A stretch of 44,967 bases of DNA from an uncultured Flavihumibacter sp. (lineage in GTDB: Bacteria > Bacteroidota > Bacteroidia > Chitinophagales > Chitinophagaceae), in NCBI GenBank assembly GCA_946482545.1, contig CAMLRX010000024.1:1-44967 (forward strand). The letters are read 5' to 3'. Below, one piece after another: positions 1 through 8,600 of the stretch. Every line of letters begins with the position of its first letter. Position 1 is the stretch's first letter. The position numbers and the translations under genes were made by a program. The notes under the pieces were generated by a model. The model saw only the letters and a list, made by a program, of their open reading frames with translations. It ran no database searches and was not told where the DNA came from.

Positions 1-975
1 ATCGTCGAAGGTGGCGAATTTTTTTTCGGCGGGATTATAGGCGTATGGCGCTTTTGCGGTATTGTCCCAGTACAGCGTATAACCCGCGGCAGGAGAGAGT
101 TTTTCTTCAAACTGACGGAAAGCTATCCCTGCTTTGAACTTCCCGGGTTGGTAGAGTCCGTTGTTTTCCGGCGGAACATTTTCCCATACGCGGGCATAGA
201 AAGCGGCGCCAATCACAATTTTGGAAGCTGGCACTCCGGCTTTTTCCAGCAGGTACTGAACGGCGTTGTCGGTAGATTCTTTTTGATTGGGTGATGAGTA
301 CAACGCGGTGTGGTGGCCTGTTTCAGTAGCATATCCGTTGATGAGGTCGTAGCTCATAAGGTTCACAAAGTTGACCACCTGCATTACGGCGGACCAGTCA
401 ACGGCTTTTTCAAGGTAAGTATCGAAACCGCCTGCGGCGAAACTGATGGTGGCCTGCGCACCCAGCGCTTTGCGGAGTTCTTTTACGAGGTTGGTGAAAT
501 TGGCTTTATCCTGTGGTGAAGTTTTGTGAACGGGTTCTTTGTCCACATCATTATCGAGCCGGATGGTGGGATATTCCCAGTCCAGGTCAATACCATCAGT
601 TTTAAAATAATCGTTCACCTCTTTTACGGAAGCGGCAAATGCTTTTCTTTTTTCAGCCGTGAAGAAACCGTCTGAGCAATTTTCACAACCGCCCCATCCG
701 CCCAGCGACAGCAATACTTTCAGGGATGGTTTTTTTGCTTTCAGTGCCACCATCTGTTGGATCAATGCTGAATCTGAGGCCCTTCCTATGTGAAACTTTC
801 CTTCATGAAGGTGTCCGAAACAATAAATCAGATGGGTGGTTTTCTGCACATCAATCGCTTCCAGTTCCTGTGGTTTTCCGGCAAAATAAGCGATCACCAT
901 AGGGGAGTGGGCGGCCTGGGAAAAAGTTGTTGTACAGGTGGTGGAAAAGAGGATAACCAGCAGGAGGAGTTTCAT
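1..975 (-). CDS. GH18 chitinase, secreted (C-terminus beyond window)
   Basis: Glycoside hydrolase family 18 enzyme that should cleave beta-1,4 links in chitin or related N-acetylglucosamine polymers. The ATG at 975 begins a signal peptide (MKLLLLVILFSTTCTTTFSQA), so the protein is exported. The catalytic motif DGIDLDWE is seen at about residues 127-134, with the proton donor at E134. An SLGGWGG strand motif precedes it and LMSYDL (the family MxYD motif) follows it. About 325 residues are visible and the frame is still open at base 1, so the last barrel strands and any binding module are missing. It is divergent from the SRPBCC gene, with 212 bases between them. Family assignment is firm; chitin as opposed to another GlcNAc polymer or an endo-GlcNAcase activity is inference. 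Confidence 0.93.
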   Translation of the reverse strand, partial: MKLLLLVILFSTTCTTTFSQAAHSPMVIAYFAGKPQELEAIDVQKTTHLIYCFGHLHEGKFHIGRASDSALIQQMVALKAKKPSLKVLLSLGGWGGCENCSDGFFTAEKRKAFAASVKEVNDYFKTDGIDLDWEYPTIRLDNDVDKEPVHKTSPQDKANFTNLVKELRKALGAQATISFAAGGFDTYLEKAVDWSAVMQVVNFVNLMSYDLINGYATETGHHTALYSSPNQKESTDNAVQYLLEKAGVPASKIVIGAAFYARVWENVPPENNGLYQPGKFKAGIAFRQFEEKLSPAAGYTLYWDNTAKAPYAYNPAEKKFATFDD

Positions 976-1008
976 GATGGGGAATTGTAGGATAAATATA
1001 CGGAAAGG

Positions 1009-1040
1009 GTCTCACCCCGCCCCCTCTCCCCGGGAGAGAA
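1009..1040. repeat. GC-rich palindrome-containing stretch, possible REP-like repeat
   Basis: A C-rich run is followed by a CTCTCCC/GGGAGAG inverted repeat (1024-1030 and 1032-1038) in the otherwise AT-balanced gap between two divergent genes. Its form (CACCCCGCCCCCTCTCCC followed by GGGAGAG) recalls short interspersed repeats found in many bacterial genomes. Only one copy is visible here, so this is a suggestion only. Confidence 0.3.
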
Positions 1041-1162
1041 GCAATGTTCAGTTTTAATCGAGTAGCTTATGCCCGGATGGAAAGTAGCAGCCTCCTTGAT
1101 ACTCGTCGGAATCAACCCCTTCATTGCCGCAACATCCCCTTTTAAAAGAAAAGCAATACCAG

Positions 1163-1170
1163 TACTTTTG
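1163..1170 (+). promoter_or_regulatory. Candidate -7 box for SRPBCC gene
   Basis: TACTTTTG matches the Bacteroidota -7 consensus TAnnTTTG exactly and lies 17 bases before the ATG at 1188. No convincing -33 TTG was found at the expected spacing. The same 12-mer, TACTTTTGAATC, recurs at 20055. Confidence 0.35.
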
Positions 1171-1187
1171 AATCAAATCAAACCATC

Positions 1188-1736
1188 ATGAAAAAGTTTT
1201 TCAAGATCATTGGACTTTTGCTGCTGCTGCTCATTGCCTTTGTATTGATTGCCGGAATATTTGTGAAGAAAGAATACGCGCTTGAAAGAAGCATCACCAT
1301 CAATGCGCCACGTGAGGCCGTTTGGCCAAAGGTATCTTCCCTTGCGGAGATGAAAACCTGGAGCCCCTGGATCGCGCTGGATCCCGCCACGAAAACTTCT
1401 ATTGAAGGAGCGCCCGACCAGGTGGGTTCAGTATTTAAATGGCACAGTGAAGAAGTAGGCGTGGGCGATCAGACCCTTACCAAAATTGATCCCATGCAAC
1501 GGGTGGAGTCGCACCTCCATTTCGTGAAACCGTTTGAAGGGGAAGCCGAAGCGTTCCTGGCGCTGGCCGAAGCGCCTGAAGGCTCGAAGGTGACCTGGGG
1601 CTTTGCTACAAAATATGCTTATCCGATGAACACCATGCTTTTGTTTTTTGATATGGATGACATCATGGGCAAGCAATACGACGATGGACTCGCACGCCTG
1701 AAACAAGTCGTGGAAAAGGGTCAGGTTGCGAAGTAG
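1188..1736 (+). CDS. SRPBCC family protein (polyketide cyclase/START-like)
   Basis: A protein of 182 residues with one N-terminal membrane helix (residues about 5-27) followed by a START/Bet v1-like SRPBCC fold. The family start YALERSITINAPREAVW is at about residues 30-46, followed by the MKTWSPW element typical of this group. Such proteins bind hydrophobic small molecules in a deep pocket; the ligand cannot be read from sequence. The membrane anchor means the fold lies outside the cytoplasmic membrane or is tethered to it. The gene converges on the flavoprotein gene and their 3' ends overlap by 16 bases. No operon partner on the same strand. Confidence 0.85.
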   Translation: MKKFFKIIGLLLLLLIAFVLIAGIFVKKEYALERSITINAPREAVWPKVSSLAEMKTWSPWIALDPATKTSIEGAPDQVGSVFKWHSEEVGVGDQTLTKIDPMQRVESHLHFVKPFEGEAEAFLALAEAPEGSKVTWGFATKYAYPMNTMLLFFDMDDIMGKQYDDGLARLKQVVEKGQVAK

Positions 1737-2194
1737 GCATTGCTGCTGCTTTTTTCAAACCGGCCGGATTTGCGGGTGAGCCGGATTCTGAAAACAATAC
1801 CGCCAATTGGTTCATTCTTTCTGGGCGGGAAAGGCCATTGAGGAGAAATATGCATGGTTTCACTGCTTACTACTGGTAATACGCGGCCCAGCAGCTTTTC
1901 AATGGCTTCATTCCTTTCCGTTTCATCGGTGATCTCTTCAAAGTTTCCCCAGCAAATCGCGCTTTTCCAGTTGTCGAGGTTGCGGGTATCATCTACCTGG
2001 AAGCATACGGAAGGGCTGTTGCGCATAAAGTTCAGCTTCATGCCTTCCCGGGTATGACCGTAAATACAATCGTCGGAATAAACATAGCTGATGGGTACTA
2101 CATAAGTAATCCCTTCGTAATGGCAGCCAACACGGCCGATCAACTGTTGTTCCAGCAGGCTTTCTATTTCGTGGGGGGCGAGTGTACCAAACAT
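1721..2194 (-). CDS. Pyridoxamine 5'-phosphate oxidase family flavoprotein
   Basis: A small split-barrel FMN-binding protein of the pyridoxamine 5'-phosphate oxidase-like superfamily, of the group that includes NimA/B nitroimidazole reductases. The chosen start MFGTLAPHEIESLLEQQ at 2194 gives about 157 residues and fits the usual family start; an upstream ATG at 2239 would add 15 residues that look non-coding. Conserved features are GRVGCHYEG, YVVPISYVYSDDCIYGHT (the barrel strands that hold FMN), a basic MKLNFMRNSPSVCFQVDD segment and the WGNFEEI strand. Substrate unknown. The 3' end overlaps the convergent SRPBCC gene by 16 bases. Confidence 0.87.
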   Translation of the reverse strand: MFGTLAPHEIESLLEQQLIGRVGCHYEGITYVVPISYVYSDDCIYGHTREGMKLNFMRNSPSVCFQVDDTRNLDNWKSAICWGNFEEITDETERNEAIEKLLGRVLPVVSSETMHISPQWPFPPRKNEPIGGIVFRIRLTRKSGRFEKSSSNAYFAT

Positions 2195-2281
2195 GTTCTT
2201 TTTTTTATAAAGAACGGGAGATGGCGCGGGATTCACCATGACTGGCGTCGCAGGGAAGGATGATCCTTGTCATGAAGTGTC

Positions 2282-2392
2282 TTACAGGAACTTCAATACC
2301 ATCCGGAGCCCCCAGATGGCTGCGAGTGAAAGCACCATTACCCAGAGCAATTCTATTTTCCGTTGGTGAAAGCGGGTTTCTTCTTTTTTCAT
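2282..2392 (-). CDS. 36-residue single-helix membrane microprotein
   Basis: A short open frame from ATG at 2392 to TAA at 2282. It has a charged N-terminus (MKKEETRFHQRKIE), one hydrophobic helix of about 18 residues (LLWVMVLSLAAIWGLRMV) and a short tail ending KFL. The layout is that of a genuine small inner-membrane protein: positive start, one helix, clean stop. It sits alone between the flavoprotein and the PAS kinase, on the same strand as both. Function unknown; coding status needs support from homologues. Confidence 0.5.
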   Translation of the reverse strand: MKKEETRFHQRKIELLWVMVLSLAAIWGLRMVLKFL

Positions 2393-2485
2393 GAAACAGC
2401 GGCAGTTGGTTAAAGATGCAGGGCTGACAACGGGCCTTTCGTGGCCGCTGCACAACACGCCACTTCTAACATAACTTTCACAGGT

Positions 2486-3502
2486 TCAGCCTGTGGCATT
2501 CAGGCGGATCTCCATACGGTGGCCCTGTCCTTCCCGGTAAAAGAAATCGTATTCCGCCTGGATGAATTGTGCCCGCTGGTGAACAGGCAGCAGGTGCGCG
2601 GTGTTGCCGTTGGTGAAACCTGCCCCGTTGTCCTCAATGGAAAGTACCTGTTTCCCGGCTTTCTTTTGGATGGCCACCTTAATGCGTGTAGCCTTGTGGT
2701 GTTTGCTGATGCAGTTGAAAGCATCCTGGCAAATGCGGAACAAATCCAACTGAACATCTTTTGGAAAGAGGTGCTCGTTGAAGGAACCTGCGTAGCTGCA
2801 GGAAAGGCCGCTTCCCTGGGAGAACTCTCTGCAATACCACTCCAGTGCGGCATCCAGGCCTAGATCATCGAGGATGGCCGGACTCACAAGAAAGGAAGTA
2901 CGGCGGATCGTATCCACCAGCATGTTTACGGTAACCAATGCATGTTCCAGCCGTTTTTCAACGCCATCGGTTTGTGTATGCATTAATTCCAGGTCGAATT
3001 TCAGCGCGGTGGCCAGTTGGGCTATCCCTTCATGCAGTTCGGTGGCCAGGAACTTACGGTCCTGCTCCATATTGTTTTTCAGGTGAATGGCGAGCTGCCT
3101 GTATTGCAGGTGACGTGCCTCAATTTCCAGTTCTATCTTTTTACGGGCGGTGATGTTCTTCGCGATAGCGAAAACCACTTCTTTCGATGGCAGGTAAATG
3201 GAGGTCCATTCCACCCAAACTATGTCTCCGTTTTTTGCAAGGTACCTGTTCTGGAAATTCAGCAATGCTTTTCCCTCCAGCAGTTGGGCTCGGGTAGTGG
3301 CGGTGATCGCTTTGTCGTCCGGATGAATATTATCAGAGATGAGCCTGCTCATTAATTCTTCCCTTGAATAGCCCAATGTATTCGGGACGGCGGGATTAAA
3401 ATCTATGAAGTAACCGTTCTTTGCGGCAATACAAACCCAGTCGGGTGTCATTTCGAACAAATGCAGGAATTCCCCGGCATTATGATGGTCGGGCGTATTC
3501 AT
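2486..3502 (-). CDS. PAS domain sensor kinase of NarL/HisKA_3 type, degenerate ATP site
   Basis: A soluble kinase-like protein with no membrane segment. A PAS domain covers about residues 10-120 (FEMTPDWVCIAAKNGYFIDF, then GYSREEL, and a PAC-like NRYLAKNGDIVWVEW). A dimerisation/phospho-acceptor segment follows with TELHEG (H157), then a HATPase-like domain. The start MNTPDHHNAG at 3502 is preferred over 3565, which would add 21 unlikely residues. The ATP domain is odd: the N-box reads DAFNC with Cys264 where the magnesium-binding Asn normally stands, and the glycine-rich G2 loop is replaced by HLLPVHQRAQ, while the G1 motif EDNGAGF is kept. It may therefore be a weak or inactive kinase. No response regulator is adjacent; the next gene is a divergent ECF sigma factor. 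Confidence 0.85.
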   Translation of the reverse strand: MNTPDHHNAGEFLHLFEMTPDWVCIAAKNGYFIDFNPAVPNTLGYSREELMSRLISDNIHPDDKAITATTRAQLLEGKALLNFQNRYLAKNGDIVWVEWTSIYLPSKEVVFAIAKNITARKKIELEIEARHLQYRQLAIHLKNNMEQDRKFLATELHEGIAQLATALKFDLELMHTQTDGVEKRLEHALVTVNMLVDTIRRTSFLVSPAILDDLGLDAALEWYCREFSQGSGLSCSYAGSFNEHLFPKDVQLDLFRICQDAFNCISKHHKATRIKVAIQKKAGKQVLSIEDNGAGFTNGNTAHLLPVHQRAQFIQAEYDFFYREGQGHRMEIRLNATG

Positions 3503-3706
3503 AGAGAAATGATCGGTTTGGGGGTGTAAGAACGTTGAACAACAATAATACGAAACTCTGCTCAACGAAATTATCCTGGGCGATAAATGTCTTTTATGGG
3601 GAGGGATTGGGCAGGATTGGGGGGCCTAACGGCATGCAAGCTTTGGGGTGCCATGTCCCCTCCCCAACTTTTCGTAATATTGCAGTTCATTTCAACTCAC
3701 ACCGTA

Positions 3707-4285
3707 GTGTTGGACCAGGAAGCATATCTATTAACCGGTTTCCGTGCTGGAGAGGAATGGGCCATGAAGCAGGTTTTCGACCGGTTTTTTCGTCCACTCA
3801 GCTATTTTGCCCACAACCTGATTGGCAACCGGGAAGAGGCCAGCGATATCGCGATTCATTTGCTGCAGAAATGTTGGGAGAAACGGGCGGAAATAGATTC
3901 CATTTCGGCCATCGGCGCCTATCTTTTTACCGGTGTGCGCAACCGCTGTATCGATTATGCGCGGCAACAGAAAGTACGTGCGGGCTATCGTGAGGAACTG
4001 TTGCTCACGCAGCCCGGCCAGCCGGTTTCCGACCCTGAAGTAACCGATGCTTTTCTTTTCAAAATGGTGGCCGAAGCCATCGAAGCCTTACCCGGTAATG
4101 GTCCTGCTATTTTAAAAATGAGTTTACTGGAAGGAATGGACATCGCGGAGATCGCAGCAAAACTGTCCATCACCCCCAATCATGCCCGCGTTCAGAAATC
4201 ACGGGCCCTTGCTGCGCTGCGTCCCGTACTCCTTCAGAAAGGGCTGGACACCGGGGTCTACCTGCTGCTCTTCAAACTTTTTTAA
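3707..4285 (+). CDS. RNA polymerase sigma-70 factor, ECF type
   Basis: An extracytoplasmic-function sigma factor of the Bacteroidota-expanded family that is usually paired with FecR. Region 2 spans about residues 12-85 (VFDRFFRPLSYFAHNLIGN ... NRCIDYAR) and region 4 about 120-180 (IEALPGNGPAILKMSLLEG, then IAEIAAKLSITPNHARVQKS as the helix-turn-helix). The open frame extends up to an ATG at 3587, but those 40 residues do not resemble the family. I chose the GTG at 3707 (TTG at 3710 is an alternative), which gives DQEAYLLTGFRAGEEWAMKQ as the usual N-terminus. The FecR gene follows after 80 bases. The sigma factor is likely held by FecR and released when the SusC-type receptor is occupied. Confidence 0.9.
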   Translation: MLDQEAYLLTGFRAGEEWAMKQVFDRFFRPLSYFAHNLIGNREEASDIAIHLLQKCWEKRAEIDSISAIGAYLFTGVRNRCIDYARQQKVRAGYREELLLTQPGQPVSDPEVTDAFLFKMVAEAIEALPGNGPAILKMSLLEGMDIAEIAAKLSITPNHARVQKSRALAALRPVLLQKGLDTGVYLLLFKLF

Positions 4286-4371
4286 TTTTTTGTGAATTTT
4301 CTGTAATGGCGGGTTTCCTAATCCGTTTTCCTTGTATGCCTGCTCTATAACAGGCAGGGGATTTTATGGTA

Positions 4372-5538
4372 ATGAACAACGAACGCATTGCGGAAATAAT
4401 ATATAAGCAGCTTTCCAACGAGCCGCTGACGGAATCGGAAACGGTTGAACTGCAGCATTGGTCAGCAGCCACGGAAGAAAACGCCGCCTACCTTGCTGCT
4501 GTGGATGCCGATCGTGCGGTTTTCCTGGAAAAACTGGGCACCATGCTCAACTTCAACCAGGAAGCGGGCTGGCAGCAATTCAGGGCACAGCAATTTTCAG
4601 GGAGTAAGGCGCCCGTTAAAAGAATCCCTGTATTCTGGAAAGTAGCAGCAGTATTTATATTGCTGGCAGGAACCGCATGGTTGTTTTTACAGAAAGAAAC
4701 GCGTGATAACAATTCGGTTCCTGAGGAGATCGCCGTGGTAAACGATGTGGCCCCGGGAATGGATGGTGCCGTGCTCACCCTGGCCAGCGGGCAGCAAATG
4801 GTGCTGGATAGTATGCCGGATGGTACCATCAATACACCTGGCGCAAATGGCATCCGCTTGAAGGATGGCACCATTTCCTTTGCAGGCAACAGCGATAACG
4901 ATCCATCCATAAATACACTGCAAACCCCAAGAGGCCGTCAGTTCCACCTGGTATTGCCCGATGGTACGGAGGCATGGCTCAACGCTGCGTCATCCATCAG
5001 TTTCCCGACCGCATTTACCGGGAAGGAAAGAAAGGTGCGCATCACAGGAGAAGTTTATTTTGAAGTGGCCGCCAATAAAGCAAAGCCTTTTCTGGTGGAA
5101 TGGGCGGAGTCGGAAGTAGAAGTGCTGGGCACACATTTCAATATTAATGCTTATGCTGATGAGCCCGAAGCCGTGACCACGCTCGTGGAGGGAAAAATAA
5201 AGATGGTGCACGGAAAGCAAACCGTATTGCTGAAACCCGGTCAGCAGGCAGTACTGCCAACAACCGGAACATTGCGGCTGCAGCAGGGTGATCCGGAACA
5301 TGCACTCGCCTGGAAGAACGGCAATTTTCATTTTGCCGGAAGAACGGGGCTGGAAGAAGTGATGCGCCAGGTGGCCCGCTGGTACGATGTGGAAGTGGTA
5401 TATGAAAACGGCATTCCGCAACAGGTGTTTACCGGAGAAATGGAAAGGCAGCTTACCCTCAAACAGGTGGTGAATGCGCTGAACCAGATCGGGGTAAAAG
5501 TGCAACTGGAGGGGCGCAAACTGACCGTTAAAAAATAA
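4372..5538 (+). CDS. FecR family anti-sigma factor
   Basis: A trans-membrane anti-sigma regulator of about 388 residues. The cytoplasmic N-terminal part (about 1-85) binds sigma; one membrane helix follows (VFWKVAAVFILLAGTAWLFL, about 87-106). The periplasmic FecR domain lies at about 184-285 (TPRGRQFHLVLPDGTEAWLN, GEVYFEVA, VLGTHFNINAY), and a C-terminal DUF4974-like domain at about 315-388 (RTGLEEVMRQVARWYDVEV). The start MNNERIAEI at 4372 is preferred to the ATG six bases upstream. It lies between the sigma factor and an STN-domain SusC, which is the usual order for this signalling route: the STN domain of the receptor touches the periplasmic part and frees sigma. Confidence 0.93.
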   Translation: MNNERIAEIIYKQLSNEPLTESETVELQHWSAATEENAAYLAAVDADRAVFLEKLGTMLNFNQEAGWQQFRAQQFSGSKAPVKRIPVFWKVAAVFILLAGTAWLFLQKETRDNNSVPEEIAVVNDVAPGMDGAVLTLASGQQMVLDSMPDGTINTPGANGIRLKDGTISFAGNSDNDPSINTLQTPRGRQFHLVLPDGTEAWLNAASSISFPTAFTGKERKVRITGEVYFEVAANKAKPFLVEWAESEVEVLGTHFNINAYADEPEAVTTLVEGKIKMVHGKQTVLLKPGQQAVLPTTGTLRLQQGDPEHALAWKNGNFHFAGRTGLEEVMRQVARWYDVEVVYENGIPQQVFTGEMERQLTLKQVVNALNQIGVKVQLEGRKLTVKK

Positions 5539-5666
5539 AAAATCCACCGCAGGGTGTAGCCATAAAACTGAAAACCGGAAGTGGTGCAACACTCCCGGCA
5601 AGTAAGGCCAATAATTACAAGTAGCGTTCTGAACTGCTTATTTATCAACCAAACTGTTACAAAAGT

Positions 5667-8600
5667 ATGTTTTTTACCACTTTTCGTAACCTGGGAGTCC
5701 TGTGCGCGGGCAATAATTCCGCCAATGGCTCCGGGTTGCGTTTATCAGCCAAAACGTATCGTGTTATGCGATTCACCGCATTTTTTCTGTTCGCTTTCAG
5801 TATGCACATCTGTGCATCGGGCGTTTCACAACAAATCAGTTACAGGGCCCGTCAGGTGGCGCTGGAAAAACTGTTCCCTGTCATCAAACAGCAAACGGGT
5901 TACCTCGTGTTGTACAATCCCGATCTGCTGGCGGCAAAGCCGCTGGTGTCGGTAGAGGCCAGCAATATGCCACTGAAAAGCTTTCTGGATCAGGCTTTCA
6001 AAGGTACCGGCCTTACTTATTTTATGGAGAACAAAACTATTTTCATCAAGAAGGCAACTTTGTCTTCAGCGCCAAACGTGGTGGAAGCCGGAGAAGTGCC
6101 GTTGGTGAAGGGTACCATTACCACGCACGAAGGGCTACCACTCGCCAGTGTATCCATCCGCGTGAAAGGCACCGATAAAGGAACACTCACCAATGAGCAG
6201 GGCAGTTTTTCCCTGAAGAATGTGCCGGAGAACGGCACACTCGTAATTTCTTCCATCGGGTACGAATCCATTGAAATCCCGGTTTCCCGCGCCATGGGTG
6301 GGGTGAAAGGCGGTACCCGCGGATTGATGTACGCCGCGGTGGAAGGTGAGCAACTGAATATGGTGGTATGTCTTACGCAGGCCGCTGTATTATTCGATGA
6401 TGTTTCCGTTACTTCCGATGGTTTCCGCACGATGCCGCTGGAAAGAACCACGGGCGCATCTTCCAAAGTAACCAACGAACAACTCAACGCGCACCTCAAT
6501 ACCAACCTGGCCGCAGCGCTGGAAGGAAAAGTGGCGGGACTGAGTTTCTATAAAAATTCCCTTCAACTCCGGGGTACTGCTACTTTTTCCTCGCTCAATG
6601 TGGGCACCACGCCACTGCTTGTAATTGACGGACTGCCTACAGAAGGTGATATCAGTCAGATCAATCCCTATGATATTGAATCGGTAACCGTACTTAAAGA
6701 TGCGGCTGCTTCTTCGATCTACGGTGCACGTTCCGCCAACGGTGTAATCGTGATCACCACCAAACAGGCTGCTAAAGGGAAAACGACTGTCTCCTTTAAC
6801 GTGGACCGCTTCATCACCGAACGGCCCGATCTTTCTAAAATGCATTACGCTTCCACCAGCGACCTGATCGATTATGAAACCGCTGTGTACAACCGGGAAC
6901 TGCGTCGTACAGGAAGTGCAACTGCTTTGTTCAACGCGTACGGCAATTTCAGAAACGGTACCATCCGCTACTATTCTCCGCTGTATGCACTGTTCCGTAA
7001 AGAAGCCGCCGGACAACTGTCTAAAACGGAACTTGATGCCACTATCAACAGTTGGCGGAACAATGATTACATGCAGGAATACCACGATGAGGTATGGCAG
7101 AACGAAGTGCGCCAGCGTTACAATGTTGCGCTGAGTTCCGGTTCCGAAAAAGCAAGTACTTACTTCTCACTCAATTTCGACCAGAACGATGCGCGCATCA
7201 AATACAATACATCTGAAAACCTGAACCTCTACCTGAAATCCAGTTTCCACAGCAAAAAGGCTTTCACTGCTACTTTTGGTGTGAATACACAGTATTCGAA
7301 GTATGTATCTACGGCAACCGACCTCAACGAATACACCATCCAGGAAAGGTACGCGCGCATACTCGATGAGAACGGCAATAAAGTGTATTCTCCCTATGTG
7401 AACTTGAGTGATGGATTCAGTTCCGGTGGCGGAATGAACAGCGCTGTGGCCGATACCATTCTTACCAAATCGGTATTGAAACCAGTATATTTTAACGTGC
7501 TGGATGAATTGCAGAACGGAAGAACCACCACGAGAGGATTGAACATCCGCGCTTTCGCAGACTTTAACGTGAAACTTCCACTGGGCTTTAAATACAACCT
7601 GAAGTTCCAGGTGGAAAGAGAATCGGCGCAGCAGGAGAACTACATCGGTCCCGATGCGTACAAAATGCGCTACCTGCACAACGTGATGACCAGCTACGAT
7701 GCTACCGCCAACCGATACACGAACAATGTACCGAATGGCGGAAGGTACTACCAGTTCGCTACTTCCCGTTCCAACTATACTTTCCGGAACCAACTGGATT
7801 ATGACCGCAGCTTCGATATCGGCGGCAGATCGAATGAGTTCAGCGCCCTGGCCGCATTTGAAATGAGAGAGTCTTTTGTGCCCCGCGCCAACGGAGAACT
7901 CCGTTATGGATACGATCCTGTAACGCTTACTTCGCAGGTGATTGATTGGGAGAGGTTGTCGCAAACCGGCGTATCTTCTTACCTGTACAACGGGAATAAA
8001 ACCATCAGCTATCTTCCCGGCCGCGTTCAGACTGAAACCAAGCACCGGTTTGTTTCTGTGATGGGTAACTTCGGCTACACCTTCGATGGCCGCTTCTCCC
8101 TTACAGGAAGTTTCAGGATCGATCAGGCCGATCTTTTCGGAACCGATCCCAAATACCGCTACCGACCCATGTGGTCCACCGGACTGGCATGGAACGCTTC
8201 CAAAGATCCGTTGCTGAACAATATCGACTGGCTGAGCTATTTAAAGGTACGCATGACCTACGGGGTGAACGGAAACGTAGACCAGACTTCTTCCGCGCTC
8301 ATCACCGCTGCCTTGCGCAACGACAACCTTTTCCCGGCATTGCAATACCTCGTACCCACATTGCCCAACCCGAAACTGCGTTGGGAGAAATCGGAAACCG
8401 TGAACACCGGGTTTGATTTCGGGGTATGGAAGAATAAACTCACGGGATCGCTGGAACTGTATTACAAGTACAGTTCAGACCTGCTCACACAAATGGACCT
8501 TGATCCCACAGTGGGCGCCAGTTCCCAAACGGTGAACAATGGGGCGATGAGCAACCGCGGCGTGGAACTTTCGCTGCGCTCCACCTGGTTCGAAAAAGGC

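Noticed and set aside
2205..2453. 82-residue minus-strand frame
   Set aside because: Overlaps the microprotein at 2282-2392 and the flavoprotein start without any recognisable feature.
3587..3706. N-terminal extension of the ECF sigma factor
   Set aside because: Forty residues unlike any sigma region and Gly/Trp-rich; the family start matches the GTG at 3707.
7167..8045. 292-residue minus-strand open frame
   Set aside because: Shadow of the SusC barrel region.
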